64,000 nt of DNA from Halobiforma lacisalsi AJ5 (GCF_000226975.2 NZ_CP019285.1:1860001-1924000), one strand, 5' to 3'; counted from the first letter of the stretch, positions 45,416-56,386 are shown. Numbers and translations are program-made. Notes: generated by a model not told the origin, from the letters alone.

Positions 45416-46537
45416 ATGGCCGTCGAACTCGCTTCCGACGCGGTCCTGCTCGCGGACGTGCCGCTCCAGGTCGGCTACGAACCGGGCTCGATCGGTGACG
45501 TTATCGACGCCCTCAGCGCGCCGGAAATCTGGCTCGGCGCCGCCGCGGGCGGTGCCTTCGGGGCGGCGCTAGGCGCGCTGCCGGCGTTCATCTTCACCGG
45601 CTTCCTCGTCCTCGCCGGCGTCTTCGGCGGGGACGCGGCCGCCGGCGTCGGCGTCGGCCTCGGGTTCGGACCCGTCTTCGGCCCGCACATCTCTTTCGCC
45701 GCGGGCGCGGCTGCCGCCGCCTATGCCGCGAAGAAGGGGATCCTGCAGTCCGGATTCGACTACCACAACGGGAAGGACATCACGTACGCGCTCGGCAGCC
45801 GGCCCGATATCCTGGCCGTCGGCGCGGCGTTCGGGCTGTTCGGGATCGCCCTCGAGCAGACGTTGCGGCACCTCGCGGTGCCGACGGACCCGATCGCGTT
45901 CACGGTCGTCGCCAGCGCCCTCCTCCACCGGCTGGTGTTCGGCTACAGCGTGATCGGCGTGGTCAGCAGCAAGGCCGACGGCTACTTCGACATGAGCCCG
46001 TTCGAGCGCGAGGACCGCCGGGAACCCGGACAGGCCATCGCCGACGGCGGCATGGCCGTCGAGGAGCGGCTGGCAGTCGAGCCGTGGCTGCCGAACATGT
46101 ACCAGTGGTCCCACGTGGCCACGATCGGACTCTTCGCCGGGCTCGCGTCCGCGTACGCGACGCTCCAGACGGGAAGTCCGTTCATCGGCTTCGGGTTCAG
46201 CGCCGCGACGCTGCTGTTCCTGAACCTCGGCGTCGAGAAGATCCCGGTGACTCACCACATGACCCTGCCCGCGGGGACGGTATACCTCGCGGCGGTCGCT
46301 CCCGGCGGGGCGGTCCTTGCCGGCATGAGTCCCGGCGCGGCGGTCGCCATCGCCGGCGTTTTCGGGCTGTTGGGGGCACTCATCGGCGAGGCCTTCCAGC
46401 GGATCTTCTACGCCCACGGCGACACGCACGTGGACCCGCCGGCGGCGTCGATCTTCATCACACACTCGCTGATCTGCCTGCTGGTGGCCCTGGGAATCTT
46501 CCAGACCGCGGTCTGGGTGCCCGGCTTCGCCGGCTGA
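45416..46537 (+). CDS. membrane protein next to glycerol kinase, putative glycerol transporter (haloarchaeal GlpX)
   Basis: The 373-residue protein has about eight hydrophobic helices, rich in Gly and Ala, with acidic loops, and no recognised enzyme motif. Its layout (GGAFGAALGALPAFIFTGF, YQWSHVATIGLFAGLAS, GMSPGAAVAIAGVFG) fits a transporter or channel. A gene in this slot in Haloferax was named glpX and suggested to be a glycerol facilitator; this is not the fructose bisphosphatase of that name. It directly follows glpK and should be co-transcribed. Confidence 0.75.
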   Translation: MAVELASDAVLLADVPLQVGYEPGSIGDVIDALSAPEIWLGAAAGGAFGAALGALPAFIFTGFLVLAGVFGGDAAAGVGVGLGFGPVFGPHISFAAGAAAAAYAAKKGILQSGFDYHNGKDITYALGSRPDILAVGAAFGLFGIALEQTLRHLAVPTDPIAFTVVASALLHRLVFGYSVIGVVSSKADGYFDMSPFEREDRREPGQAIADGGMAVEERLAVEPWLPNMYQWSHVATIGLFAGLASAYATLQTGSPFIGFGFSAATLLFLNLGVEKIPVTHHMTLPAGTVYLAAVAPGGAVLAGMSPGAAVAIAGVFGLLGALIGEAFQRIFYAHGDTHVDPPAASIFITHSLICLLVALGIFQTAVWVPGFAG

Positions 46538-46650
46538 TCGGCCGGGGTTCCGCCAGCAAACCGACCCGCGGTTCGTTTTTTATCGACGCGCGTGAGTGTC
46601 CGGCGCACGCTCGAAACAGCGTTATGTGCCCGCTCGCCGTGTGCGATAGC

Positions 46651-46836
46651 ATGACAGACACGCTTCACTGTCCGGACTGTGAGACGGAGATCGAATCGGC
46701 CGACAACCTCGAGACGAGTTCCGACGTCCCCGAAGTCGAGGTCGAGGAGGACGGCTCGTTCTCCCTCTTCGAGAACCGCGACCTCTTCCTCTGTAAGTCG
46801 TGCAAGCGACCGCTGGGCGTCGGTCGGTCGAAGTAG
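46651..46836 (+). CDS. small zinc-ribbon protein
   Basis: The 61-residue acidic protein has two CxxC pairs, CPDCETE near the N-terminus and CKSCKRPLG near the C-terminus, separated by an acidic stretch. This is a zinc-ribbon-like layout found in many small haloarchaeal proteins. It follows glpX by 113 nt. Function is unknown; it could bind nucleic acid or another protein. Confidence 0.72.
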   Translation: MTDTLHCPDCETEIESADNLETSSDVPEVEVEEDGSFSLFENRDLFLCKSCKRPLGVGRSK

Positions 46837-46982
46837 ATGGACGTCGACAGGTCCCGCGATCGACCCCCCTCGAGCGCGACGGCGCTGCGTTTACGCCCGT
46901 AACGAGCCGTCGAACCGCCGACGAACCCCGTTCGGGCCAACAGCTAAGTCGATCCTGGTGGTAGCTCCGGGTAGATCACTAA

Positions 46983-47498
46983 ATGTCAGAATACGAAACT
47001 ATACTCGTTCCGACCGACGGCAGCGACGGGGCGGGGGCCGCGCTCGAGGCCGCCCGTGACCTGGCGGAGACACACGAGGCGACCGTCCACGTCCTGTACG
47101 TGGTCGATACGTCCCATCCCGCACTCGGGATCGGCGGCGATCCGAACACCGAGAGCAGTCCCGGCATGGTGGGCGATCCCCAGGGGGCCGATACCCCGAT
47201 GAGCGGCGAGCGCGACCTGTCCCGGGAGATCCGACAGGAGGCGCGAGAGTACGGCACGGAGGCCATCGACGATGCCACGGATCGACTGCGGGGCGTCGAC
47301 ACGGAGGCTGCAGTCGACAGCGGCGAACCGGTCGAGACGATCCTCCAGTACGCCGACGAGCACGACGCGGACCTCGTGGTGATGGGAACCCACGGACGGA
47401 CCGGCCTCGAGCGCTATCTGATCGGGAGCGTGGCCGAGAAAATGATCCGGATGGCCGATGTCCCAGTCCTGGCGGTGCCGGACGGGAGCGCGGGCTGA
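46983..47498 (+). CDS. universal stress protein (UspA family)
   Basis: The 171-residue protein starts with the Usp strand ETILVPTDGSDGAGAALEAA and ends with VVMGTHGRTGLERYLIGSVAEKMIRMADVPVLAV, the ATP-binding G-x2-G-x9-G(S) motif. A longer-than-usual middle insert is acidic and rich in Pro/Gly. It may bind ATP and act in stress response. It stands alone, with its own upstream AT-rich region. Confidence 0.9.
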   Translation: MSEYETILVPTDGSDGAGAALEAARDLAETHEATVHVLYVVDTSHPALGIGGDPNTESSPGMVGDPQGADTPMSGERDLSREIRQEAREYGTEAIDDATDRLRGVDTEAAVDSGEPVETILQYADEHDADLVVMGTHGRTGLERYLIGSVAEKMIRMADVPVLAVPDGSAG

Positions 47499-47617
47499 GC
47501 GGGTCCGTCGCCGAACACGGACAGGCCGGTGTCGCTCGGGGCTACGAGCGGTCCGTTCGACCCTGCCAGACCCGCCAGAGGGGTGGCTTTATTCGAGTTC
47601 GGCCACTCTCCCCCGAT

Positions 47618-48016
47618 ATGTCCGATCGGCAGGTCGACGAGTCGGTGATCAGGGCCGACCGGTTGAGCAAGGTGATCGCCCTGTTCGCCGCCATCGGGAC
47701 GTTTCTGGTCGCCGCGCGGATGACGGGCGACGTCCAGTTCAACATGATCGTCGCAGCGTTCGTCGGGATCGGCGTCCGCATCTACGTCCCTTACCACGCC
47801 AGTATCACGACCGGCGACCCCGATCACGAGCCGATCCAGGCGTACGAGGGAACCGGCAACTACCACCAGGGCGCGGTGGGGGCCGCCGTTACGGTCGCCG
47901 CGATCGCCGCGCTCGTCGCCATGACGCTCGAGCCGGATTCCACGCGGTCGCTCGTCGCGGGCGCCGGCGTCGGGGTGGTCTCCTTTTTCGCGCTTCGCTC
48001 TCTCCTCCCCTCGTGA
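47618..48016 (+). CDS. small membrane protein, unknown function
   Basis: The 132 residues contain three to four hydrophobic helices (LSKVIALFAAIGTFLVAAR; MIVAAFVGIGVRIYV; AVTVAAIAALVAMTLE; LVAGAGVGVVSFFAL). An acidic/aromatic loop (HASITTGDPDHEPIQAYEGT) lies between. No family is recognised. It is probably in an operon with the 66-residue membrane protein that follows by 46 nt. Confidence 0.7.
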   Translation: MSDRQVDESVIRADRLSKVIALFAAIGTFLVAARMTGDVQFNMIVAAFVGIGVRIYVPYHASITTGDPDHEPIQAYEGTGNYHQGAVGAAVTVAAIAALVAMTLEPDSTRSLVAGAGVGVVSFFALRSLLPS

Positions 48017-48062
48017 CGGTCCCACCGATACACCGATATGACTCCGCCGAGTCGGCGTAGCT

Positions 48063-48263
48063 ATGCTCGAGCGGTTCGGAATCGAACGGCGGGATCGCCG
48101 CAACCTCGCGATCGTCGTGGCGATCGTGGCGCTGCTCGTCGCCGTGCAAGTCGAGGGGACGATCCTCGTGCGAGTCGTCGCCGGGCTGATCGTCGGCGCA
48201 GTGAGCGGCGTCGTCTTCCTGATCGTGACAGCGGTCATCAACGTCTTCAAGCCGGAGTACTAG
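48063..48263 (+). CDS. two-helix small membrane protein, unknown function
   Basis: The 66 residues have an Arg-rich start (MLERFGIERRDRRN) and two hydrophobic helices (LAIVVAIVALLVAVQV; VRVVAGLIVGAVSGVVFLIV), then a short cytoplasmic tail ending FKPEY. The positive N-terminus suggests N-in topology. Nothing shows its role. It follows the 132-residue membrane protein on the same strand. Confidence 0.68.
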   Translation: MLERFGIERRDRRNLAIVVAIVALLVAVQVEGTILVRVVAGLIVGAVSGVVFLIVTAVINVFKPEY

Positions 48264-48584
48264 TACCGACTCTCGCCCGTCTATGGGTCGGATCGGGAGG
48301 CAGGTCGTCCGTCGCCGTGCTCGATGCGATGAGCGGGAACCGACGGTGATACGGACCCCACACTCCCATCGTCGAGTTCCGTCCGCTGGCGATGACCGAG
48401 GAAGAGGTCTACGTGCCGCTCGAGGGTTCGAAATCGTTGTCCTCGAACGGTCCGACGGATCGGTCCCCGAGCGCCGGGGTGTTCGGGGCCGTCGGTGGCG
48501 GCGTCGCGATTGACGGAAGTCGGACGCTCCGGTGACGAGAGCCGAGGGCTCGGAATCGATCGCGCTGTTGCGACGGTGACGGCG
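48264..48584. other. intergenic region with no confident gene
   Basis: About 320 nt lie between the convergent small membrane gene and the ugpQ-like stop. One 47-codon frame (ATG at 48392, TGA at 48533-48535; MTEEEVYVPLEGSKSLSSNG...) has fairly host-like codons but no recognised features. No RNA gene or repeat is seen. Confidence 0.4.
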
Positions 48585-49351
48585 TTACAGCCCCGGCAAC
48601 GACACGTCCGAAAAGACGCCGTCGACGTCGGTAAGCGCCAGCCGCGCAGCCTCGAGACCCGAATCGACTGTCCACGCGTTCACGGCGAACCCCCGCTCGT
48701 GTGCGCGGTCGACGATATCCGTCTCGTAGCACAGTCCCGTCGACGGGTGGACGGCGACACACTCGAGGTCTGCAGCCGTCTCGAGCCCACGACCGGGGGC
48801 CTCACTGAAGATGTACGCGAGGGGCACGTTGTCGGTCAGCGACCCCACCTGCCACAGCGCGGTCGGATCGAACGACGAGACGACCACCGCGCCGTCGAAG
48901 TCCTCGAGGAGCCCCAGCAGGTCCGGGGCGAGTCCACGTTCTTTCAGTTCGATATTCAACCGTACGTCGGGCGGGACCGCTTCGAGAACCTCCGCGAGTC
49001 GAGGAACGCGAGCGTCCGACGAACCGATCGACACGTGCCGTAGCTCCTCCCAGTCGAGCCGTCCGACCCTGTCGGCCACCGCGCCGCCGGTGAGCCGCTC
49101 GAGCGTCTCGTCGTGGACACAGACGAGTTCGCCCGAACCGCAGCGACGCACGTCGACCTCGATCCCGTCGGCGAGCGAGACGGCGTAGCGGACGGCCTCG
49201 AGGGTGTTCTCGGGTCGCTCGGCGGCGAACCCCCGGTGTGCGATGACGTCGACCGAGCGGACGCGGGCAGCGGTGGCGAACAGCAGCGAGGCGCTGCCGA
49301 CGACACCGCCGGCCATTATCCGCCGCCGCGACAGGTGCGAGCGGAGCGCCA

Positions 49352-49352
<1 letters not shown>
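48585..49352 (-). CDS. ugpQ: glycerophosphodiester phosphodiesterase
   Basis: It hydrolyses glycerophosphodiesters to sn-glycerol-3-phosphate and an alcohol. The 255 residues have a short N-terminal twin-Arg-like leader (LSRRRIMAGGVVGSAS), then the GDPD motifs DVIAHRGFAAERPENTLEA (catalytic His), VCVHDETLERLTGG, and NIELKERGL. The leader suggests Tat export or membrane anchoring, unlike cytoplasmic bacterial UgpQ. It overlaps the ugpC stop (TAATG) and is the last gene of the operon. Confidence 0.88.
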
Positions 49353-50560
<1,208 letters not shown>

Positions 50561-50562
50561 GA

Positions 50563-51459
50563 TTATTCCACCCCGAAGGTCTCGAGCAGCGGTTTCCGGA
50601 AGATGATCAGGACGGCAAGCGGCGGCAGCAGCGTGACGATCGAGCCGGCCATCAGCAGCGGCCAGGCGATGTCGCCGGACTCGACGACCCCTTGCAGGAG
50701 GCGGATACCGACCTGCGCGACCTGCATCGACTGGTCGTCGACGATCAGCAGCGGCCAGAGGTACTGATTCCACGAGTAGATAAACATGATCACGGAAACG
50801 CCTGCGATCATGCCCTTCGACATCGGAATCAGGACGAACGCGAGGAACCGGAGGGGACCGACGCCGTCGAGTTTCGCCGACTCGACGAGCGAAACCGGAA
50901 TCGACAGGAAGTGCTGGCGCAACAAGAAGACGGTCGTCGCGCTCGCGAGGTAGGGAATCGTCAACGCCGCGAACGAGTTCGCCCAGCCGAGATCGGCCGC
51001 AAGCTGGAACAGCGGGACGATCCGGACCGGAACCGGCAGCATTAGCGTCAGCAGGACGACCGCGAAGACGGCGTTCTTGAACGGGAACCGGTAGTAGACG
51101 ATCGCCAGCGCCGCCAGCAGCGAGACGGCCAGTTTGCCGACCACGACGATGACCGACATGAGCAGCGAGTTGAGCATGTACTGGCCCATATCGTATCGGA
51201 ACAGCACCTCGTGGTAGTTCCGGGCTGCCGTCTCGAGCGATAGCTCCGAGACGCTGGTGAACGTCGCCCGCGTGCCGAAGCTGATGAGCGCTGCGATCAC
51301 CAGCGGCAGTGCCATCAGACAGACCACCAGTAGCAGGCCAACGTGGGCTCGCAACGTCGCGCCGTCGAGGGCGGGCAACCCACGCTCGAGGGCGAGCGGA
51401 AGCCGTCGGGACTCGCCAACGGTGGACGCGTTCGTGTCGGTGTTCGAGTGTCGTGACAT
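50563..51459 (-). CDS. ugpE: ABC transporter permease, UgpE/MalG-type
   Basis: The 298-residue protein has about six membrane helices and the BPD_transp_1 motif [25 protein letters not shown] (EAA loop). It pairs with UgpA in the import channel. The C-terminal LLETFGVE is typical for UgpE-like permeases. It lies between ugpA and ugpC, with only a few nucleotides of spacing. Confidence 0.9.
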   Translation of the reverse strand: MSRHSNTDTNASTVGESRRLPLALERGLPALDGATLRAHVGLLLVVCLMALPLVIAALISFGTRATFTSVSELSLETAARNYHEVLFRYDMGQYMLNSLLMSVIVVVGKLAVSLLAALAIVYYRFPFKNAVFAVVLLTLMLPVPVRIVPLFQLAADLGWANSFAALTIPYLASATTVFLLRQHFLSIPVSLVESAKLDGVGPLRFLAFVLIPMSKGMIAGVSVIMFIYSWNQYLWPLLIVDDQSMQVAQVGIRLLQGVVESGDIAWPLLMAGSIVTLLPPLAVLIIFRKPLLETFGVE

Positions 51460-51463
51460 GGTC

Positions 51464-52498
51464 TCAGGCTCCGTAGTGGACGCGTTCGTCCGAGAAGCGA
51501 AGCTGTACGTACATCAGGACGCTCACGACGACGAACAGGACGACCGACTGGGCCGACGCGAGGCCGTGGTTGTTGAACTCGAAGGCGTTGCGGTAGAGGT
51601 CGAAGATCATGATGTTGGTCGCACCGCCGGGGCCGCCCTGGGTCATCAGGTCGATGAACGCGAACGTCCCGAAAAACGCATAGATCGTGTTCATCACGAC
51701 CAGAAAGAGCAGAGTCGGCGAAATCAGCGGCACGTATATCCTGACCAGCCGGCTCCAGCGCCCGATCCCGTCGAGTTCGGCGGCCTCCTTGAGCGTTGCT
51801 GGCACGTTGTTCAGCGCCGCGACGGTGAAGATGACGTTGTAGCCGAGTTGCTTCCAGATCGCCGCGATCGCGACCACGACGAACGCCTGCCGGCCGTTGC
51901 TGAACCAGTCGACCTCGAGTCCGGTATAGCCCTCGAGCACCGCCGTCAGCGTCCCGATCGAGGGGTGAATCAGGAACAGGAAGACGATGCCGGCCACCGC
52001 GGGCGGCAACGCGTAGGGCCAGATCGCGGCGATCAGGTAGCCCGACTGGCCCCAGTCGACCTCGTACAGCAGGAACGAGACGATCAGCGAAATCGTCATC
52101 ACGCCGCCGACGACTGCCGCCGCGAACGCGACCGTGATCGCGACGCTCCGGTGGTACGACGACGAGGACAGCAGGGTCTCGTAATTTCCGAGGCCGACCC
52201 ACGTCCGCTCGCCGCCGAAAAACAGCGTCTGGTGGAAGCTCAGTTCCAGCGCCTCGAGCGCCGGGTAGTAGAGGAACACCGCCGAGACGAGCAGCGTCGG
52301 GGCCAGCAGGAGGTACGCGACGGAGATTCCCCGAAGCTCGCCCAACAGCGACCGGCCGTCCTCGCGGGCGGTCTCGACGGCGCCGCGGACGCCGTGCTCG
52401 CGCAGGTACGCGATCGTTCCGCGAAGCCCTCGCTCGCGCAGGAACCGACCGACGCCGAGGGAGCCGCCGTAGATTTCTCTCGTGTCTCGCGTCCCCAT
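51464..52498 (-). CDS. ugpA: ABC transporter permease, UgpA/MalF-type
   Basis: The 344-residue protein has an N-terminal hydrophilic extension, then about six membrane helices (LLAPTLLVSAVFLYYPALEALELSF at the start). The EAA loop reads ATLKEAAELDGIGRWSRLVRIYVPLISPTLLF. It is the first permease of the pair, preceding ugpE by a 4-nt gap. Confidence 0.9.
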   Translation of the reverse strand: MGTRDTREIYGGSLGVGRFLRERGLRGTIAYLREHGVRGAVETAREDGRSLLGELRGISVAYLLLAPTLLVSAVFLYYPALEALELSFHQTLFFGGERTWVGLGNYETLLSSSSYHRSVAITVAFAAAVVGGVMTISLIVSFLLYEVDWGQSGYLIAAIWPYALPPAVAGIVFLFLIHPSIGTLTAVLEGYTGLEVDWFSNGRQAFVVVAIAAIWKQLGYNVIFTVAALNNVPATLKEAAELDGIGRWSRLVRIYVPLISPTLLFLVVMNTIYAFFGTFAFIDLMTQGGPGGATNIMIFDLYRNAFEFNNHGLASAQSVVLFVVVSVLMYVQLRFSDERVHYGA

Positions 52499-52500
52499 CG

Positions 52501-53901
52501 TTACGAACCGCGGGCCTCGACGTAGCGCTCCATCTCGGCCTCGATTCCCTCTTTCATGCTCGCGAGCCCGTCCTCGAGGTCGGTCCGCTCCTCGAATATC
52601 TCGACGGAGCCCTCCTGCAGTTGGACGGCCACCTGCCGTGCGGGCCCGACGAGCATGCGCTTGGTGGCGGTCGTTTGCTCGCTGGCCAGCAACTGGTCGA
52701 AGGCCGTCCCGTGGTGGGGGCTCTCCTCGAACCAGCCGTCCTCCTCGAGTTGGTCGACGGCCTCACCGCGAACGGGGTAGTAGCCGGTCTCCTTGTGCCA
52801 GGTGATCTGGTTCTCGGGTTGGCTCATGAACTCGAGGAACTGGCCGACCTCCTCGGCACGCTGGTCGGACATGTCCTCGGGCACCCACAGCGACGCGCCG
52901 CCGATGACGACTCCCTCGCGGCCGTCGATGGCTGGGTAGAAACCGGTGCCGAGTTCGAAGCCCTGCTCCTCGCTTTGGACGATAGCTCCGGCGACGGAGG
53001 CCGTCGAGGTGAGCAGCATGCCGACGTTCTGGCCGTAGAAGAGGTCGGTCGCCTCGCCCCAGGCTTCCATGCCGGGGTTCGTGTAGAGGTCCTCCTGGGC
53101 CATGTCGCGCCACCACGACCAGAGCCGTTCGCCGACGTCGGTTTCAGTGTGGACGGTGGTCGGATCGTCCGCCCAGCCGTTCTCGTTGTCGACGAGCGTC
53201 TGGCCGGCCAGCGAGTACCAGTGCTCGACGAACCAGACGTGGTTCGGCCAGGTGATGCCGTACTCCGCCGCCCCCGACTCGACGATCTCGCGGGAGTACT
53301 CCGTCACCTCCTCTAACGTTTCGGGCGGCGACTCGGGATCGAGGCCGGCCTCCGCGAAGACGTCTTTGTTGTAGTAGAGGATCGCGTTCGAGTTGTTGAA
53401 CGGGAGCGAGTAGAGCTCGCCGTCGATCGTAAAGAAGTCCGTGATGGGATCGAGGAAGTCGTTGACTGGATAGTCGTCGGGCAGAATTCCCTCGACCGAC
53501 TGGAAGGCGTCGGTGTCGAGGATCTGCCTGGCGTGGAGGCTGTCGATCTGGACGACCTCCGGCATCGTGTCGGCCTCAATCGCCGCGAACGACTGGTTCA
53601 GGGTGTCCTCGTAGCTCCCCTGATAGACCATCTCGACGTCGATACCGGTCTCTTCGCGGAACTGATCCCCCAGTTCCGCCATCGTCTCGCCGTTGCTGCC
53701 GCCCATCGCGTGCCAGACCGTGATCGCATCTTCGTCCGGCTCGGACTCGAGTTCGGCGTCCGTCTCTTCCGTGCCGAGGACGCCGTCTAGGCAGCCGGCC
53801 GTTGCAGCGCCGGCGGTAAGTGCCACGGCACCGCGCCGAAGCACCGATCGTCGTGAGTTTCGGGTCACGCGTGTTCGGTTCGACAGCGCGGTAATGAACA
53901 T
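52501..53901 (-). CDS. ugpB: sn-glycerol-3-phosphate-type ABC substrate-binding lipoprotein
   Basis: The 466-residue protein starts with a twin-Arg signal (NSRRSVLRRGAVALTAGAATAGCL) whose lipobox Cys is at residue 37, so it is a Tat-exported lipoprotein. The mature part is an extracellular solute-binding domain (ITVWHAMGGSNGETMAELGDQF, YNKDVFAEAGLDPESPPETL). An internal GTG (VTRNSRRS) is a possible alternative start. It heads the ugpBAECQ-like operon. Substrate assignment follows gene order and the following ugpQ and is not proven. Confidence 0.85.
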   Translation of the reverse strand: MFITALSNRTRVTRNSRRSVLRRGAVALTAGAATAGCLDGVLGTEETDAELESEPDEDAITVWHAMGGSNGETMAELGDQFREETGIDVEMVYQGSYEDTLNQSFAAIEADTMPEVVQIDSLHARQILDTDAFQSVEGILPDDYPVNDFLDPITDFFTIDGELYSLPFNNSNAILYYNKDVFAEAGLDPESPPETLEEVTEYSREIVESGAAEYGITWPNHVWFVEHWYSLAGQTLVDNENGWADDPTTVHTETDVGERLWSWWRDMAQEDLYTNPGMEAWGEATDLFYGQNVGMLLTSTASVAGAIVQSEEQGFELGTGFYPAIDGREGVVIGGASLWVPEDMSDQRAEEVGQFLEFMSQPENQITWHKETGYYPVRGEAVDQLEEDGWFEESPHHGTAFDQLLASEQTTATKRMLVGPARQVAVQLQEGSVEIFEERTDLEDGLASMKEGIEAEMERYVEARGS

Positions 53902-53904
53902 TAC
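53891..53904. promoter_or_regulatory. inverted repeat overlapping the ugpB start
   Basis: GTAATG-AA-CATTAC forms 6-bp arms around two bases and overlaps the ATG codon of ugpB at 53899-53901. It could be an operator or a leader hairpin. If it is an operator, the GTG downstream could be the real start. Upstream, ATACTCAGT occurs as a direct repeat at 53952-53960 and 53982-53990, 30 nt apart, which may be part of the same control region. Confidence 0.4.
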
Positions 53905-54064
53905 TAGGAACTAACCGTATCGCTGCCGAGTGGAACATGTCGCTGTGAGCGATACTCAGTCGTACTGTGAGGACCAGAGACATACTCAGTTGACCGGGGA
54001 CTGCAATGCGGTCGACCTGCTTCCGCGAGTAACCGTTTAGGCGACAGGTCCCTCACGTGGGGGT

Positions 54065-54748
54065 ATGACCGCTGATCCGCCGCTGGTGCTCGACATCGAC
54101 GGGACGCTCACCCGACCGGAGGGTTGGGGCATCGACCCCCGCGTCTTCGATCCGCTCCGGGAATGGGACGCCCCCGTCGTCCTCGCGACCGGGAAAGCGT
54201 TCCCCTACCCCGTCGCCCTCTGTCACTTCGTTGGGATTCCGGAACTCGTCGTCGCCGAGAACGGCGGCGTCGTCTACACCGGCGACGACGTCTTCTTCAC
54301 TGCCGACCGGGCGGCCGCGCGGGCCGTCGTCGAGGAGTACCGTGCGGCCGGCTACGACCCCGGGTGGGGCGAAGAGGATACGGTCAACCGCTGGCGCGAG
54401 ACGGAGATCGCCGTCAACCTCGAGCAGCCCGTCGACCCCCTGCGGGAGATCGCGGCCGACTACGGCCTCGAGGTGATCGACACCGGCTACGCCTACCACG
54501 TGAAAGACGCCGAGCCGAACAAGGGCGACGGGATCGAACGGATCGCCGACGCGGTCGGGTTCGATCTCGAGGCGGCGGTCGCGGTCGGGGACTCGATCAA
54601 CGACGTCTCGACGTTCGAGGCGGTCGGTCGGGGGTTCGCGGTAGCGAACGCCGACGAGGCGGCGAAGGGGGCCGCCGACGAGGTGCTCGAGGCGGTCCAC
54701 GCCGACGGGACGCTGGCAGTGCTCGAGCGGGTTCGCGGGATGCGCTAG
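54065..54748 (+). CDS. pgp: phosphoglycolate phosphatase (archaeal HAD family)
   Basis: The 227-residue HAD phosphatase shows motif I LVLDIDGTLTRPEG (nucleophile Asp and acid/base Asp), motif II LATGK, and motif IV AVGDSINDVSTFEAVG. The cap segment ENGGVV and VKDAEPNKGDGIERI fits the TA0175-type phosphoglycolate phosphatase group. It removes phosphate from 2-phosphoglycolate, though broader activity is possible. It is divergent from ugpB, with a 163-nt shared region. Confidence 0.88.
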   Translation: MTADPPLVLDIDGTLTRPEGWGIDPRVFDPLREWDAPVVLATGKAFPYPVALCHFVGIPELVVAENGGVVYTGDDVFFTADRAAARAVVEEYRAAGYDPGWGEEDTVNRWRETEIAVNLEQPVDPLREIAADYGLEVIDTGYAYHVKDAEPNKGDGIERIADAVGFDLEAAVAVGDSINDVSTFEAVGRGFAVANADEAAKGAADEVLEAVHADGTLAVLERVRGMR

Positions 54749-54899
54749 GTCGTACTCGTTCTCGCAGGATGTGGCGGTCGTGTTTGGATGTTGTCTGCCA
54801 CCGATCGGGAGTACAGTCGGTGCTTCTCACTCCCGCTCATACCATGGACACGCGCTGCTGTGAGTCATCCATATATCCTCTCTCCGGTGGATTCCGAAA

Positions 54900-54907
54900 A
54901 TTGTTTA
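54900..54907. repeat. left target-site duplication of IS66 element
   Basis: The 8-bp ATTGTTTA sits directly outside the left terminal inverted repeat and is repeated identically at 56513-56520. Confidence 0.9.
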
Positions 54908-54923
54908 GTACGTGTTTACCCCG
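54908..54923. repeat. left terminal inverted repeat of IS66 element
   Basis: GTACGTGTTTACCCCG matches the reverse complement of the right end at 14 of 16 positions. The transposase stop codon (54916-54918) lies inside it. Confidence 0.85.
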
Positions 54924-56364
54924 AAGTCTCAACAGCCGGTTCAGTGTGAGCCCGTGATATCATCTCATTGTTGTTGACGACTCGGCGAAGTTCTTCGTAG
55001 GGATTGCGTCCCTGCTGGCGCCATGTCGCCAGCAGGGACAAGATCGTCTCGTGAACGAACATACCTCGATCGTTACGGAGTGTCCCGATGATTTTCCGGA
55101 GAACGACTGGTTCACGAAGTGCGTTCTCAGCTGCGTTGTTCGTCGGGGAGACCGCTGGCTCACCGACGAAGGTGAGCCAGTGGTCGATCCCTCCTTCGAT
55201 TTTCCCGAGTAGTGTTGCCACTGGTTCGTCGGTTACTGACCGCCCCACGAGCGATCTAAGCCCGTTCTGGCATGAGCGGTGCATCTGTGCTCTCTCACGA
55301 AGACTCGGGTCGGTCTCCAGCCACGACTGGAGACCGACGAACATCTGCTTGAGATACCGGTAAACGGGTTCTGCCTCCTCGTGGTCACTAGCAGCGTCTT
55401 CAGCTTCTCGGAGAAGATGTGCCCAGCACCGCTGAAGGTTACTGCTGAACGCTGGATACGCCGTCCACCCATCGCAGATGACCGTTCCCGGGAAGTCCTC
55501 GCCGAGGACTTCCGCGGGAACATCACTTCCACGACTCTCCCTTACGGCGTATAGCGTGTGCTCGCTCGTCCGAAACGTCCAAATCCACGCCTGCTCACCC
55601 TCGCGTTTGATACCGGTTTCGTCAACGTGAACGATCTCTGCTTGCTGAATCTGTCTTCGAATCTGTTCGTATTCGCAGCGACCGGCGCGCGCAGCGCGCT
55701 CGGTCGCGTGCCACGCGGACGCGCCCGAGAGTTCTAATCCATGCAGTTGCTCGAACCGGTCAGCGATTTTCCGGTAGGGGAGGCGGTGATCGTACCGAGA
55801 AAGTGCTGCTTGAGAGATGACGTTCACCCCGAACTGCCCCTCATCGGGGCAGTCGGGGTGTGTAGCAACGGTTTCTGTTCCACAAGAGCTGCACTGGTAG
55901 TAGTGACGGTTGTACCGGGTGATTTCTGGTGGCTGTGGATCGGGAACCTCCTCGACGAGTCGGGGGCTGACGCCCACCGACTCGTCGAAGTGTTCGCCAC
56001 ACTCGGGACAACAGTCACAGGTGACATCGATCTCTTTGTCGGGATCTGCTGTTGCACGCCACTCAGGGTCGTGACCGTCCTTCCGTCCGGGAGTACCGCC
56101 ATCGGTTCGAACATTCTCGTCTTCGTCGTCCTGCGAGGTCGGGGACTCGTCAGTCCCCGACCGTCGCTTACTGGGCGGTGTATGCGGATTTTCGTATTTG
56201 CGAAGGCGTGTTTCGAGTTCTTCTATCCGCTCGTCCTTCTGATCGATTTTCTTGTCCTTTCGCTTGTTCTCCCGTTCGAGTTCTTCGACTCGTTGCTCAA
56301 GTTGGAGAAGCCGAGAAAGGAGCTCTTCTTTGGTGAAATCGTCTGCGTTCACAGACTCCACCAA
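54916..56364 (-). CDS. IS66-family transposase (TnpC-type)
   Basis: The 482-residue protein begins with a coiled-coil (residues 10-58, KEELLSRLLQLEQRVEELER), then a zinc-finger-like region with several Cys (C116, C118, C119, C122) and a DDE catalytic core: VHVDETGIKREGE, VICDGWTAYPAF and NNAAENALREPVVLRKI. It is full length with no frameshift. It is probably able to mobilise the element. Confidence 0.93.
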   Translation of the reverse strand: MVESVNADDFTKEELLSRLLQLEQRVEELERENKRKDKKIDQKDERIEELETRLRKYENPHTPPSKRRSGTDESPTSQDDEDENVRTDGGTPGRKDGHDPEWRATADPDKEIDVTCDCCPECGEHFDESVGVSPRLVEEVPDPQPPEITRYNRHYYQCSSCGTETVATHPDCPDEGQFGVNVISQAALSRYDHRLPYRKIADRFEQLHGLELSGASAWHATERAARAGRCEYEQIRRQIQQAEIVHVDETGIKREGEQAWIWTFRTSEHTLYAVRESRGSDVPAEVLGEDFPGTVICDGWTAYPAFSSNLQRCWAHLLREAEDAASDHEEAEPVYRYLKQMFVGLQSWLETDPSLRERAQMHRSCQNGLRSLVGRSVTDEPVATLLGKIEGGIDHWLTFVGEPAVSPTNNAAENALREPVVLRKIIGTLRNDRGMFVHETILSLLATWRQQGRNPYEELRRVVNNNEMISRAHTEPAVETSG

Positions 56365-56386
56365 CCAGTAGTGACAGCAGAAGTAA

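Noticed and set aside
48392..48535. A 47-codon frame (MTEEEVYVPLEG...) before ugpQ
   Set aside because: Codons look fair but no homologue or promoter is recognised, so it is only mentioned with the intergenic region.
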